Both the position numbers and the translations under genes were made by a program. Below the pieces are notes generated by a model, which did no database searches, was not told the DNA's origin, and worked only from the letters and a program-made list of their open reading frames with translations. A stretch of 6,670 nucleotides of DNA from IOR16 sp034927775 (GTDB lineage: Bacteria > Bacillota > Clostridia > Peptostreptococcales > Anaerovoracaceae): assembly GCA_034927775.1 (NCBI GenBank), contig JAYFPL010000168.1, positions 1 to 6,670 of the forward strand, given 5' to 3'. Of this stretch, positions 1 through 6,216 are shown in pieces (position 1 is the stretch's first letter; each line of letters starts with the position of its first letter).

Positions 1-76
1 AAGTAAGCCACTTTTCCATTTAATAATTATGATGTTAAATAAGAGTAATGTGAATTAGTTCAACTCTATACTTCAA

Positions 77-490
77 TTATTCTGTATCGTTTTCTACTGC
101 TGCTACTGCTTCAATTTCCACCAATTGATTTGTATATCCTAATACTGTAACTCCAGATAAGATGCTTGGAACATCATGATTACCAAATTCTGTTCTTATT
201 GTTTCCCATGCAGTTACCAAATCTGACTGATTATGAGATGCTACAAGAACTCTGGTATATACTACGTCTTCCAAAGTAGCCCCACAGTCCTTCAGTGCTT
301 CCCTCAAATTCTCTACACAAAGCTTTGCCTGAAGCTCATAATTACTCTGGCTGGGTACTTCTCCGTTTTTATTTATGGGACATGCTCCCGCCAAAAATAA
401 TAAGTCCATTCCTGAAGGTATACGTCCAGCATAAGCATAATCTACTGGAGCTAAATTTGTAGAATGAATTAATGATATTTTTTTGTTCAC
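77..490 (-). CDS. Rid (YjgF/YER057c/UK114) family protein, arginine-less type
   Basis: A 137-aa protein with the length and layout of the Rid family of small trimeric cytosolic proteins. The stretch LFLAGACPIN (residues 31-40), the helix QAKLCVENLREALKDCGATLEDVV (54-77, family-typical) and the C-terminal VEIEAVAAV (124-132) are clear family marks. RidA proper hydrolyses reactive enamines/imines made by PLP enzymes and needs an arginine in the motif P-A-R-S near the C-terminus. Lining up by the EIEA motif, that position is Ile110 here (P-S-I-L), so imine deaminase activity is doubtful and one of the arginine-less Rid subfamilies is more likely. The start is GTG, preceded by AAAGGAGAG at good distance. 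A weak promoter (TTGTAA at 530-535, TATAAC at 508-513, 16-bp spacer) would put the transcript start almost on the ribosome binding site, so it is not called. Family assignment is firm; the substrate is unknown. Confidence 0.92.
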   Translation of the reverse strand: MNKKISLIHSTNLAPVDYAYAGRIPSGMDLLFLAGACPINKNGEVPSQSNYELQAKLCVENLREALKDCGATLEDVVYTRVLVASHNQSDLVTAWETIRTEFGNHDVPSILSGVTVLGYTNQLVEIEAVAAVENDTE

Positions 491-631
491 TTTAATTCTC
501 TCCTTTTGTTATAATATCTATGAGAAGAATTACAAATTCATTTTTTAAACGAATTTTATCTTCAATATCATTTTAAGGCTTCTACATTTTTTAAGAAAGA
601 TAATAATCATTTCTATATCATCTTTTACACA

Positions 632-664
632 AAAGCTACCACACATTACATGAGTGGTAGCTTT
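632..664 (-). terminator. Hairpin terminator after the CD3324-type regulator
   Basis: A perfect 11-bp inverted repeat, AAAGCTACCAC (632-642) with GTGGTAGCTTT (654-664), and an 11-nt loop. It starts 3 nt past the regulator's stop codon. On the minus strand the stem runs into TTTTGTG, a short T-tract, and the arm is preceded by A-rich sequence, so it resembles an intrinsic terminator. The T-tract is short, so efficiency is uncertain. Confidence 0.7.
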
Positions 665-667
665 AAT

Positions 668-937
668 CTACTTATCTTTTTTATATACAATTTTCTTAAT
701 ACTACTATCTGAAAGAAAGAATTCTTCAGCTAAATTGCTAATTGATTGCCCACCTATATATTGGTTTAGAATCTTTTCATTTCTGGCTTTTAGATATTCT
801 CGGCTTTTAGATTTTTCACCCCATCTTTTTCTCTTTTCAGGAAGGGAAGGGATGTATACATATTCACCTTGGATATACTTTTGAATTTCTTTAACTAAAT
901 CATCTGGTAATATTCTATCAATTCTTACATATTTCAT
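668..937 (-). CDS. CD3324-type small helix-turn-helix regulator
   Basis: An 89-aa protein recognised by its overall pattern: N-terminal MKYVRIDRILPDDLVKEIQK, then QGEYVYIP, then a basic stretch with WGEKSKSREYLKARN, and a C-terminal helix-turn-helix with SISNLAEEFFLSDSSIKKIV. This is the pattern of the clostridial CD3324 family, related to Mor-type DNA-binding proteins; the biological role of the family is, as far as I know, not established. I chose the ATG at 935-937. A longer frame opens with GTG at 944-946, but the ribosome binding site AAGGAAG would then overlap the start, whereas it lies 8 nt before the ATG, and family members begin with MKYV. The ribosome binding site is one arm of an 8-bp inverted repeat. 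The gene is probably transcribed from the promoter at 1194-1222 together with the 38-codon frame upstream. Confidence 0.82.
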   Translation of the reverse strand: MKYVRIDRILPDDLVKEIQKYIQGEYVYIPSLPEKRKRWGEKSKSREYLKARNEKILNQYIGGQSISNLAEEFFLSDSSIKKIVYKKDK

Positions 938-946
938 AAAGCTCAC

Positions 947-975
947 TTCCTTAAATGTATTATTTAATTAAGGAA
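947..975 (-). promoter_or_regulatory. Inverted repeat covering the CD3324-type gene's ribosome binding site
   Basis: Perfect 8-bp arms TTCCTTAA (947-954) and TTAAGGAA (968-975) with a 13-nt AT-only-like spacer. On the minus strand the gene-proximal arm contains the AAGGAA of the ribosome binding site. Folded in RNA it would hide that site; as DNA it could be an operator, for example for autoregulation. Both readings are inference; the repeat itself is directly visible. Confidence 0.5.
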
Positions 976-998
976 ACAAAGCCTGTATATGTATGAAT

Positions 999-1115
999 TT
1001 ATTTATCAAAAGCGACTAAATATCTATCCCTGTGCAAATTGTCGCCCAAACTCATACCCACAGACTTTGCACAGAGCATTTCAATCATTTTTCTGTCCAT
1101 GAGATTAATATTCAT
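999..1115 (-). CDS. Small 38-aa reading frame upstream of the regulator, possible leader peptide or gene remnant
   Basis: An open frame of 38 codons that starts with ATG at 1113-1115 behind a good ribosome binding site (AGGGAG, 9 nt upstream). The product begins MNINLMDRKMIEMLCAKSVG and ends RDRYLVAFDK; I do not recognise it. It has five methionines, no membrane segment and no signal peptide. It lies downstream of the promoter at 1194-1222 and 61 nt before the CD3324-type gene, in the same direction. A 9-bp inverted repeat (1030-1038 with 1066-1074) lies inside it. It could be a leader peptide of the regulator transcript, a small independent protein, or the surviving 5' end of a decayed gene. 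The ribosome binding site favours translation; the function is open. Confidence 0.4.
   Translation of the reverse strand: MNINLMDRKMIEMLCAKSVGMSLGDNLHRDRYLVAFDK
1030..1074 (-). repeat. 9-bp inverted repeat inside the small reading frame
   Basis: CTGTGCAAA (1030-1038) and TTTGCACAG (1066-1074) are perfect complements separated by 27 nt. In the minus-strand transcript they could close a stem with a large loop in which GTC/GAC can add a few inner pairs. The arms sit in codons of the 38-aa frame, so translation of that frame would disrupt the stem. Confidence 0.5.
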
Positions 1116-1193
1116 GATATCACACTCCCTATTTGTATTAAATCAGTTATATTCTTTATTAAGACGAACGCAATTCATTACCGATGTTCATCT

Positions 1194-1222
1194 ATAATAT
1201 ATTAGTCAACCATTTATTTCAA
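1194..1222 (-). promoter_or_regulatory. Sigma-A type promoter for the small frame and CD3324-type gene
   Basis: TTGAAA (1217-1222) and TATTAT (1194-1199), read on the minus strand, are spaced by exactly 17 bp. Each hexamer is one change or so from consensus. Transcription would begin near 1187, giving a leader of about 70 nt before the 38-codon frame. An imperfect inverted repeat (1163-1169 with 1186-1192, one G-T wobble) lies at the very start of the transcript. No terminator was seen between the LUD gene end (1278) and this promoter, so read-through from LUD is possible as well. Confidence 0.6.
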
Positions 1223-1277
1223 CCTAATTTTATCATTCTTCTCCCGTCATCACTTAAATTACCCTATGTGTCCAATA

Positions 1278-1919
1278 TTAATATCCCAATGCTTTCGCCA
1301 CGATAATAACCTTTATCCTATCCTTTACAAATTGACCAGTTATAGTGACAAAATCATTGCAGATTCGATTTGGGCTTTTACAATCTACACAATGCCCTAA
1401 TTTCGTACATGGGGTATCTTTGTTCAACCTCTTTGCATCAATTGGAGCAACATAGTTTCTTACTCTTTTTTCAGCATCTTCTTTGTTTCGAACCAATTTA
1501 TTTATACCTGCTACAATAATCACTTGTTTCGGCCCATATATCATCGGTGCAACTCTGCTTCCGTTCCCATCAATGTTGTATAATTCCCCATCCTCGGTTA
1601 AAGCATTAGTACTGCACAAAAATGTGTCGGCCGAAAAGTTTTGTATATAAATCCTCTTTTTCTCGTCACTCGTAATACCTTCTTGGTATTTATCTAAAAA
1701 AATATAGTTCCCACTACGTAAAAAATCCAACACTCCGGTTTCTAGTAAGGTTACTGAATCACCTACTCCTACAACAGAATTTTCCTCGATAAGCTCCCGA
1801 ATGACTTCTAACAGCTCGTCTTCATCCTGTACAAAAATACCTTTCATATTGTTTTTTCCCAATGAATCGATAACTTTTTCAACCTGTTTGCTGATAAACC
1901 AAGAAATATTTTTATCCAT
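1278..1919 (-). CDS. Stand-alone LUD-domain protein (LutC/YkgG-like)
   Basis: A 213-aa protein that consists essentially of one LUD domain (lactate utilisation domain, formerly DUF162). Recognisable pieces are GVGDSVTLLETGVLDFL (51-67), the NALTEDGELYNIDGNGSRVA segment (105-124), GPKQVIIVAGINKLV (129-143) and the GQFVKDRIKVIIVAKALGY tail. In LutABC operons such a domain takes part in L-lactate oxidation with iron-sulphur partners, but no LutA or LutB gene is next to this one, so its partner and substrate are unknown. Four cysteines, C171-x5-C177-x2-C180-x6-C187, form a likely metal or Fe-S ligand set between the Rossmann-like core and the last strand. The start is ATG at 1917-1919, with AGGGGGA 5-6 nt upstream. 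No convincing promoter was found in front; the best -10 candidate (TATAAA, 1946-1951) lacks a spaced -35. Confidence 0.88.
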   Translation of the reverse strand: MDKNISWFISKQVEKVIDSLGKNNMKGIFVQDEDELLEVIRELIEENSVVGVGDSVTLLETGVLDFLRSGNYIFLDKYQEGITSDEKKRIYIQNFSADTFLCSTNALTEDGELYNIDGNGSRVAPMIYGPKQVIIVAGINKLVRNKEDAEKRVRNYVAPIDAKRLNKDTPCTKLGHCVDCKSPNRICNDFVTITGQFVKDRIKVIIVAKALGY

Positions 1920-2087
1920 AGTATCCCCCTTATAGTTCCTCGTAATTTATAACTTAGCATAAAAAAACAAACAGAGTAAGCGTTTTATATGCTTTTCGCA
2001 TTTATTTTTTTAAAATATCTATTTTATTTGATCTCTAACAAGCAAACGGTCTCCACATTTTCATACATGTAATCAACGCCTTTGCTA

Positions 2088-2096
2088 TGCTATAAT
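2088..2096 (+). promoter_or_regulatory. Extended -10 promoter for the two-component operon
   Basis: TGC followed by a perfect TATAAT (2091-2096) makes an extended -10 element. The sequence at the -35 position (TGTAAT, 2068-2073, 17-bp spacer) is poor, which an extended -10 can tolerate and which would also fit activator dependence. The transcript would begin near 2103, leaving a leader of about 125 nt before the response regulator. Confidence 0.5.
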
Positions 2097-2134
2097 TAGA
2101 AGTAATAAAAGTATTAATAACAAAATTAAAAATT

Positions 2135-2155
2135 TCTATTACACTTTTTAATAGA
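2135..2155. repeat. 7-7-7 inverted repeat in the leader of the two-component operon
   Basis: TCTATTA (2135-2141), a 7-nt spacer CACTTTT, and TAATAGA (2149-2155). The arms are perfect. With centre-to-centre spacing of 14 bp and a position about 35 nt past the proposed transcript start, it could be an operator, but such short AT-rich repeats also arise by chance in this kind of sequence. Confidence 0.3.
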
Positions 2156-2227
2156 TATATACGTTAATATCACCTATTTTTTTATACAGTAAAATGAAAA
2201 CAGCAAAAAGAAAGGGGCAAAATATCA

Positions 2228-2938
2228 ATGTATCACAATAAAAAAATTTTATTGGTTGATGACGAAGCAGGTCTTTTAGATATGCTAAAAATTACGCTAA
2301 ACAAAGAGCGCTTTAACGATATAACTTGTGCTTACAATGCAAAAGAGGCCTTAGAGTTAGTTAAGAGTACAAATTTTGATTTGTTAGTTTTAGATGTAAT
2401 GTTACCTGACCTTTCAGGGTTTGAGCTTTGTTCACAAATTCGTCAGTTTTCTTTTGCCCCAATTATTTTCCTAACTGCTTGCGCTGGAGATTTAGACATA
2501 GTAACAGGTCTTGCTATGGGGGGAGATGATTATATAACAAAGCCCTTTAATCCATTGGAAGTTACTGCAAGAATTAAGGCAATATTGCGTCGACAAACGC
2601 AATATGCTGAAAAATCTACTAAGGTGAACCTCTTTGACTATGGCTCATTTCAGGTTAATTTGGACAACGCCACATTAATATTAGATGGTAACTTAGTGGA
2701 ATGCACAGCAAAAGAATTTGAATTACTATGCTTTTTTTGCAAACATCCAAATTATGTTTTTACATCAACGCAGATTTATGAAGCAGTATGGGATGTCCTT
2801 GGATATGGTGATGAGAAAACAGTAACAATACATATTTCTAAGCTACGAAAAAAACTGGGTGATGATACTAAAAACCCTTCCATTATCTTGAACTTACGAG
2901 GACTTGGATATAAATTTGTTCCTCCTAAAAAGGAGTAA
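2228..2938 (+). CDS. OmpR/PhoB-family two-component response regulator
   Basis: A 236-aa cytosolic DNA-binding regulator. The receiver domain (about 5-118) has the acidic pair D11-D12, the phospho-acceptor D56 in LVLDVMLP, switch residue T83 and the invariant K105 in TKPF. After a short linker, a winged-helix output domain (about 134-232) shows TAKEFELL (160-167), the recognition helix region TVTIHISKLRKKL (198-210) and the C-terminal wing RGLGYKF (224-230). Length and order are normal for the family and all receiver residues are intact, so it should be phosphorylated by the kinase encoded 4 bp downstream. The start ATG has AAAGGGGC 9-10 nt upstream. Regulators of this class bind tandem direct repeats with about 11-bp spacing, and such repeats exist at 6195-6238 in front of the serine hydrolase gene. 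The name of the closest characterised relative cannot be settled by eye. Confidence 0.96.
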   Translation: MYHNKKILLVDDEAGLLDMLKITLNKERFNDITCAYNAKEALELVKSTNFDLLVLDVMLPDLSGFELCSQIRQFSFAPIIFLTACAGDLDIVTGLAMGGDDYITKPFNPLEVTARIKAILRRQTQYAEKSTKVNLFDYGSFQVNLDNATLILDGNLVECTAKEFELLCFFCKHPNYVFTSTQIYEAVWDVLGYGDEKTVTIHISKLRKKLGDDTKNPSIILNLRGLGYKFVPPKKE

Positions 2939-2942
2939 GGCT
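2921..2942 (+). promoter_or_regulatory. Kinase ribosome binding site inside a small hairpin
   Basis: The kinase's ribosome binding site AGGAG (2931-2935) is part of the last codons of the response regulator. It is complementary to CTCCT (2922-2926) in the two proline codons just before, with an AAAA loop. The hairpin would hide the site until a ribosome finishing the regulator opens it, a simple means of translational coupling. The ATG follows 7 nt after AGGAG and decides the start at 2943. Confidence 0.55.
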
Positions 2943-4004
2943 ATGAAAATAAAAATTCGGTTTCTTTCTTTTTTCGCCATAGGTTTGCTTGCGTTTATAC
3001 TTTACATAGGTACTGTCATGGTCTTACTGTTTGATATTGTACTTCCAATGTTTGGCATCTATGAAGACAACCTTATAGTATTCCTTCTTGAACTGTTGCT
3101 ATCAATTGTAAGCGGTGGAGCATTATTTAGCGTTTATTTTATCAAGCCTCTACTATCTATGCTTCACATGATTGCTCAGTTGTCCAACGGAATATATGAT
3201 ATATCGGCATTAAGGGACAAGCTTTATACAAAGCATGGAAAGCTAAAGACGCAGTATTTCTTGTATTCGGAGCTAGTCAGTGATATTTCAAATTTATCTG
3301 CCCTTCTTGAGAAAGCAAGAAACGATCAAGCTTATTTAGAACAGGCAAAGCAAGAATGGATTCGTGGAATATCTCATGATTTAAAAACCCCTTTATCCTA
3401 CATTCTTGGATACTCTACCTTACTTGCAAAGGAAGATTATAATTGGAAAGAGGATGAAAAGAAAAAGTTTTTAAATGAAATATACACAAAAGGAAAGTAC
3501 ATGGAACAATTAATTAGCGACTTAAAGTTATCTATTGATAGTGAGCATAGCGATATCCCCATTATGCCTATATCACCAGAAACATTTTCTCTTGTCCCAT
3601 TCTTGCAAAAAATCATTATTGATATGGCAAATCAGCCAATTACTAAAAACTATGATTTCGATTTTGAGTTTGAAGATGATAATATAGAGATATTTGCAGA
3701 TAAGCAACTTTTATATAGGGCTTTTCAAAACTTGCTTACAAATGCAGTAAAACATAATCCTTCATCCACAGCCATTTGTGTATCTTTACATTCGGACGAT
3801 AAATTTATTATGATTACTTTTTCCGATAACGGGCAAGGGCTGGATGAAAAAAACATAGCCACTCTCACAAAAACAGAAATGGCCATAAATAACGGCCGTG
3901 GGTTAGCCGTAGTAAGGAATGTTGTATTATCTCACAAGGGGATAATTACTGTAAATACAACAAAAGTTCATGGAACAAAAATTACCATTTCACTTCCAAA
4001 ATAA
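2943..4004 (+). CDS. Sensor histidine kinase, two membrane helices, short outside loop
   Basis: A 353-aa membrane kinase, partner of the regulator just upstream. Two hydrophobic helices (about 8-33 and 43-67) flank an outside segment of only about 10-13 residues. A HAMP-like linker (68-90) and a coiled region lead to the dimerisation helix with the H-box SHDLKTP (phospho-acceptor H145). The ATPase domain has the N-box NLLTNAVKHNP (N266), the G1 box DNGQG (295-299) and the G2 box GRGLAVV (318-324), so it looks catalytically complete. The frame is open from 2904, but the ATG at 2943 has the ribosome binding site and begins with a basic residue run before the first helix. With almost no outside domain, the signal is probably read within the membrane or through a partner protein; this is inference. 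The gene ends 4 bp before a strong terminator. Confidence 0.95.
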   Translation: MKIKIRFLSFFAIGLLAFILYIGTVMVLLFDIVLPMFGIYEDNLIVFLLELLLSIVSGGALFSVYFIKPLLSMLHMIAQLSNGIYDISALRDKLYTKHGKLKTQYFLYSELVSDISNLSALLEKARNDQAYLEQAKQEWIRGISHDLKTPLSYILGYSTLLAKEDYNWKEDEKKKFLNEIYTKGKYMEQLISDLKLSIDSEHSDIPIMPISPETFSLVPFLQKIIIDMANQPITKNYDFDFEFEDDNIEIFADKQLLYRAFQNLLTNAVKHNPSSTAICVSLHSDDKFIMITFSDNGQGLDEKNIATLTKTEMAINNGRGLAVVRNVVLSHKGIITVNTTKVHGTKITISLPK

Positions 4005-4007
4005 TAC

Positions 4008-4063
4008 ATACCATACTTACTAAGAATTTAATACTTTCCTTAGCAAGTATGGTATTGTTTTTT
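4008..4063 (+). terminator. Strong terminator between kinase and hydrolase genes, probably bidirectional
   Basis: ATACCATACTT (4008-4018) pairs with AAGTATGGTAT (4045-4055); after one mismatch CTAAG (4020-4024) pairs with CTTAG (4039-4043). That makes 16 pairs around a 14-nt loop. On the plus strand a run of six T follows (4058-4063), so it ends the two-component operon. Read from the other side, the stem begins 9 nt past the hydrolase stop and is followed by TATTATTTTG, so it may also end the convergent transcript. Confidence 0.88.
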
Positions 4064-4064
4064 A

Positions 4065-6152
4065 TTACTTTAATGTAATATTAAATATATCGTTTGGTTT
4101 TCCGGAAAAGACAATCATTCCATTTTCGGGAAGCTGCCAAGCATTAGCACCACTTATTGTTGTTAGGTTAACGCATTCAGCATTTTCGTTATAAATTGCG
4201 AAAGTAGCACCTTTAGTACATGTTACTTCGATGTTTTTATTTTCGGTCTTACCATCTATTTTAAACCATCTTGAGTGACCGTTTGCTCCAATAGTTATTG
4301 TATGTGATTTTGTATCATCAAGTGGCTTAACAAAGTCTTCCTTGATAAATGTCATGTCTATTGTTTTAAGATATTCGACACCATTTTCTTGATAGAAGCA
4401 TAAATCCGTTAAGTCCCTTCCATTCATCACTGGTATTTCAATAGTACTAATAGCATTATTTTTATCAACAATTTTGCAACCTTGTGCATAACCGTTTTTT
4501 GCATCCAAATCTATTTTATTAATCATGAGCATTGAAGTTAAATACATATCAGAATTAGGCTTTTCTAGCAATGCAAAATATTTTTTACCATCTCGCTTTT
4601 CCCATGTTTTTAATACATCTTGCTCGCGAGTATTATGAGGCAATTTCATACTTTGAAAATCTGTACTTATAACTTGTCCTAGACCTGGGAAATCCATGTA
4701 TTTTTTAACCTGCAAATATGTCTTATTGTTTTTTGTTTCCTTAAAAGTTGCTGTTGCTGTCCCACTTTCATTTTTAAATTCCATATTACCTATATAAATG
4801 AACTTCTCAGCAGGTATCATTCCATCTAAACCTTCTGGTATCGTGAAACTATCTTTTTCAAATTCTATTCCATATGTCCTTCCAAAAACAGTACCCTCAC
4901 CGTAAACCCCTGAATATTTCAATAATTCCTTAGGCACCTCAGCAGAAACTGGAGTTGTAAAGGTTTGATTTGGTTTGATTTCTTCTATTACACCTTTATC
5001 CTTTAACACTTTCAATAGAATGTTTGAGGCAAAAATTTGATTGTACAGAGAAGAACCTCCTGATGATACAACCGCCATTGCAATATTATGTTCTGGCAAG
5101 GCAACTAAACTGGAATGATAGGAGCCATCGCCACCTTTTGCTACAGCTTTTATATTATAATCACTAAATGGCCATAAATTAGTTGAATCCCATCCAAGTC
5201 CATATCCAGTCATATTCTGTTCGTCAGATACCCAGATGCCTCTTTTATATTCTTCATTTTGCATTTTTTCAGCTGATTCCGTTGACAATATTGATTCGTT
5301 CTTACCCATTAATACTTCTGAAAATCTGCATATTTCTTCCGCTGTTGAATATAATCCGCCAGTCCCCAGTAAATTTGTATTCAAGGTTGGAAGTTCCTTT
5401 TCAAACATTGGCTCATATAACTTTGCAAGCTTTTCTCTATCAAAATCATCAAGAGGTGTTTTCGTGTTCTCCAAATTCAATGGCTGACTAATATATTTCT
5501 CCAAAAACTCTGTATAACTCATTTGGCTAACACGTTCTACTAAGATTTCAAGTAACTGAAATCCATTATTACAATATACCGAAAACTCGCCTGGGTTAGA
5601 ATGTAGTTTTTCATTTTGAAGATTTTGTAATAAATTATCTTGAACTGATGTATCATTGTCATTAAATAAGGATGCATTGTGATAATGTGAACCATAAAGC
5701 CCCGATGAATGATTTAGTAACATTCTTGGTGTAATTTCTTTATATCTTTCGTCTGACATTTTAAATTCCGGTATATATTCCGCAAGCGGTTTATCTAGAT
5801 CAACTTTGCCCCAATCAACAAGCATCATTGTTGCAGCTGAAACGTAAATTTTACTTAAAGAAGCAATGCCATACATAGTTTCATTTGTAATGGGTGTATT
5901 ATTATCCTTTGCATACACACCGTTATTTCCTGAAAATGTAATCTTACCGTTGTCAATAATCGCATACTGAATACTTGTAACCCCATAATCAGAAATCATA
6001 GCAGAAGCCATCTTATCTGCCTCTTCTTTTAGCCCCTCTAAGGAAACCTGCCCACGACTAACAGCCAACTCGTCTGAGGGTCCCCCTGCGCAACCAGCAA
6101 CAAATACTGCTACCATTGCAACTACCAATATTATTGAAAATATCCTCTTCAT
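4065..6152 (-). CDS. Lipoprotein serine hydrolase of the beta-lactamase/PBP4*-like family, with long C-terminal extension
   Basis: A 695-aa exported protein. The N-terminus is a lipoprotein signal: basic MKR, hydrophobic core, and lipobox V18-A-G-C21, so the mature protein should be anchored outside the membrane by Cys21. Residues about 43-385 form a serine beta-lactamase-like domain: S98-L-S-K101 (nucleophile and general base of the SxxK motif), LLNHSSGL (145-152), Y193-C-N195 (YxN motif), GTGGLYSTAEEI (263-274) and KGG (339-341) followed by SSLVALPEHN as third motif. Members are peptidases, esterases or beta-lactam hydrolases acting on peptidoglycan stem peptides, D-amino peptides or antibiotics; which applies here cannot be read from sequence. 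Residues about 400-695 exceed the usual 350-400 aa; the last 85 or so look like an all-beta domain. AAGGAG lies 8 nt before the ATG. The promoter carries four 11-bp repeats, suggesting control by an OmpR-type regulator such as the one at 2228-2938. Confidence 0.9.
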   Translation of the reverse strand: MKRIFSIILVVAMVAVFVAGCAGGPSDELAVSRGQVSLEGLKEEADKMASAMISDYGVTSIQYAIIDNGKITFSGNNGVYAKDNNTPITNETMYGIASLSKIYVSAATMMLVDWGKVDLDKPLAEYIPEFKMSDERYKEITPRMLLNHSSGLYGSHYHNASLFNDNDTSVQDNLLQNLQNEKLHSNPGEFSVYCNNGFQLLEILVERVSQMSYTEFLEKYISQPLNLENTKTPLDDFDREKLAKLYEPMFEKELPTLNTNLLGTGGLYSTAEEICRFSEVLMGKNESILSTESAEKMQNEEYKRGIWVSDEQNMTGYGLGWDSTNLWPFSDYNIKAVAKGGDGSYHSSLVALPEHNIAMAVVSSGGSSLYNQIFASNILLKVLKDKGVIEEIKPNQTFTTPVSAEVPKELLKYSGVYGEGTVFGRTYGIEFEKDSFTIPEGLDGMIPAEKFIYIGNMEFKNESGTATATFKETKNNKTYLQVKKYMDFPGLGQVISTDFQSMKLPHNTREQDVLKTWEKRDGKKYFALLEKPNSDMYLTSMLMINKIDLDAKNGYAQGCKIVDKNNAISTIEIPVMNGRDLTDLCFYQENGVEYLKTIDMTFIKEDFVKPLDDTKSHTITIGANGHSRWFKIDGKTENKNIEVTCTKGATFAIYNENAECVNLTTISGANAWQLPENGMIVFSGKPNDIFNITLK

Positions 6153-6186
6153 ATTTTTTCTCCTTTGCTTATTTTAATATTTCCAT

Positions 6187-6216
6187 CATATAGAATGAAA
6201 ATAAAAGTAAAGTAAA
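6187..6216 (-). promoter_or_regulatory. Promoter of the serine hydrolase gene
   Basis: On the minus strand TATATG (6187-6192) is a usable -10 and TTTACT (6211-6216) a weak -35, with an 18-bp spacer. TATGAT (6185-6190) is an alternative -10. The weak -35 lies inside the second of four 11-bp repeats, typical of a promoter that depends on an activator bound at and upstream of -35. Confidence 0.45.

Larger units (their letters stand above)
1920..2227. other. Divergent intergenic region between LUD and response regulator genes
   Basis: 308 bp, very AT-rich, with A/T runs at 1961-1967 and 2001-2011. It holds the ribosome binding sites of both flanking genes, an extended -10 promoter for the two-component pair (2088-2096) and a 7-7-7 inverted repeat in its leader (2135-2155). 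I see no reading frame of note and no RNA gene in it. Confidence 0.6.

Noticed and set aside
1..76. Possible terminator after the Rid gene (AGAGT/ACTCT, 5-bp arms)
   Set aside because: The stem is too short, with no T-tract on the minus strand.
540..625. Short minus-strand frame between the Rid and CD3324-type genes, beginning MIIIFLKK
   Set aside because: It has no ribosome binding site, follows a terminator and has a low-complexity product, so it looks like chance.
654..884. 76-codon plus-strand open frame
   Set aside because: It lies antisense within the CD3324-type gene, has no ribosome binding site and a composition typical of a reversed coding strand.
938..946. GTG start for the CD3324-type gene
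   Set aside because: The ribosome binding site would touch the start codon; the ATG at 935-937 has the right spacing and matches the family N-terminus.
2022..2032. Single match (9 of 11) to the hydrolase 11-bp repeat upstream of the two-component promoter
   Set aside because: Only one copy with no tandem partner in a very AT-rich stretch; not enough to claim autoregulation.
2904..2942. Upstream extension of the kinase frame
   Set aside because: It would overlap the response regulator by 35 bp without a ribosome binding site, and the ATG at 2943 has a proper site and a normal kinase N-terminus.
5183..5491. Two overlapping plus-strand open frames of 102 and 83 codons
   Set aside because: Both are antisense to the well-supported serine hydrolase domain and have no ribosome binding site or recognisable motif.
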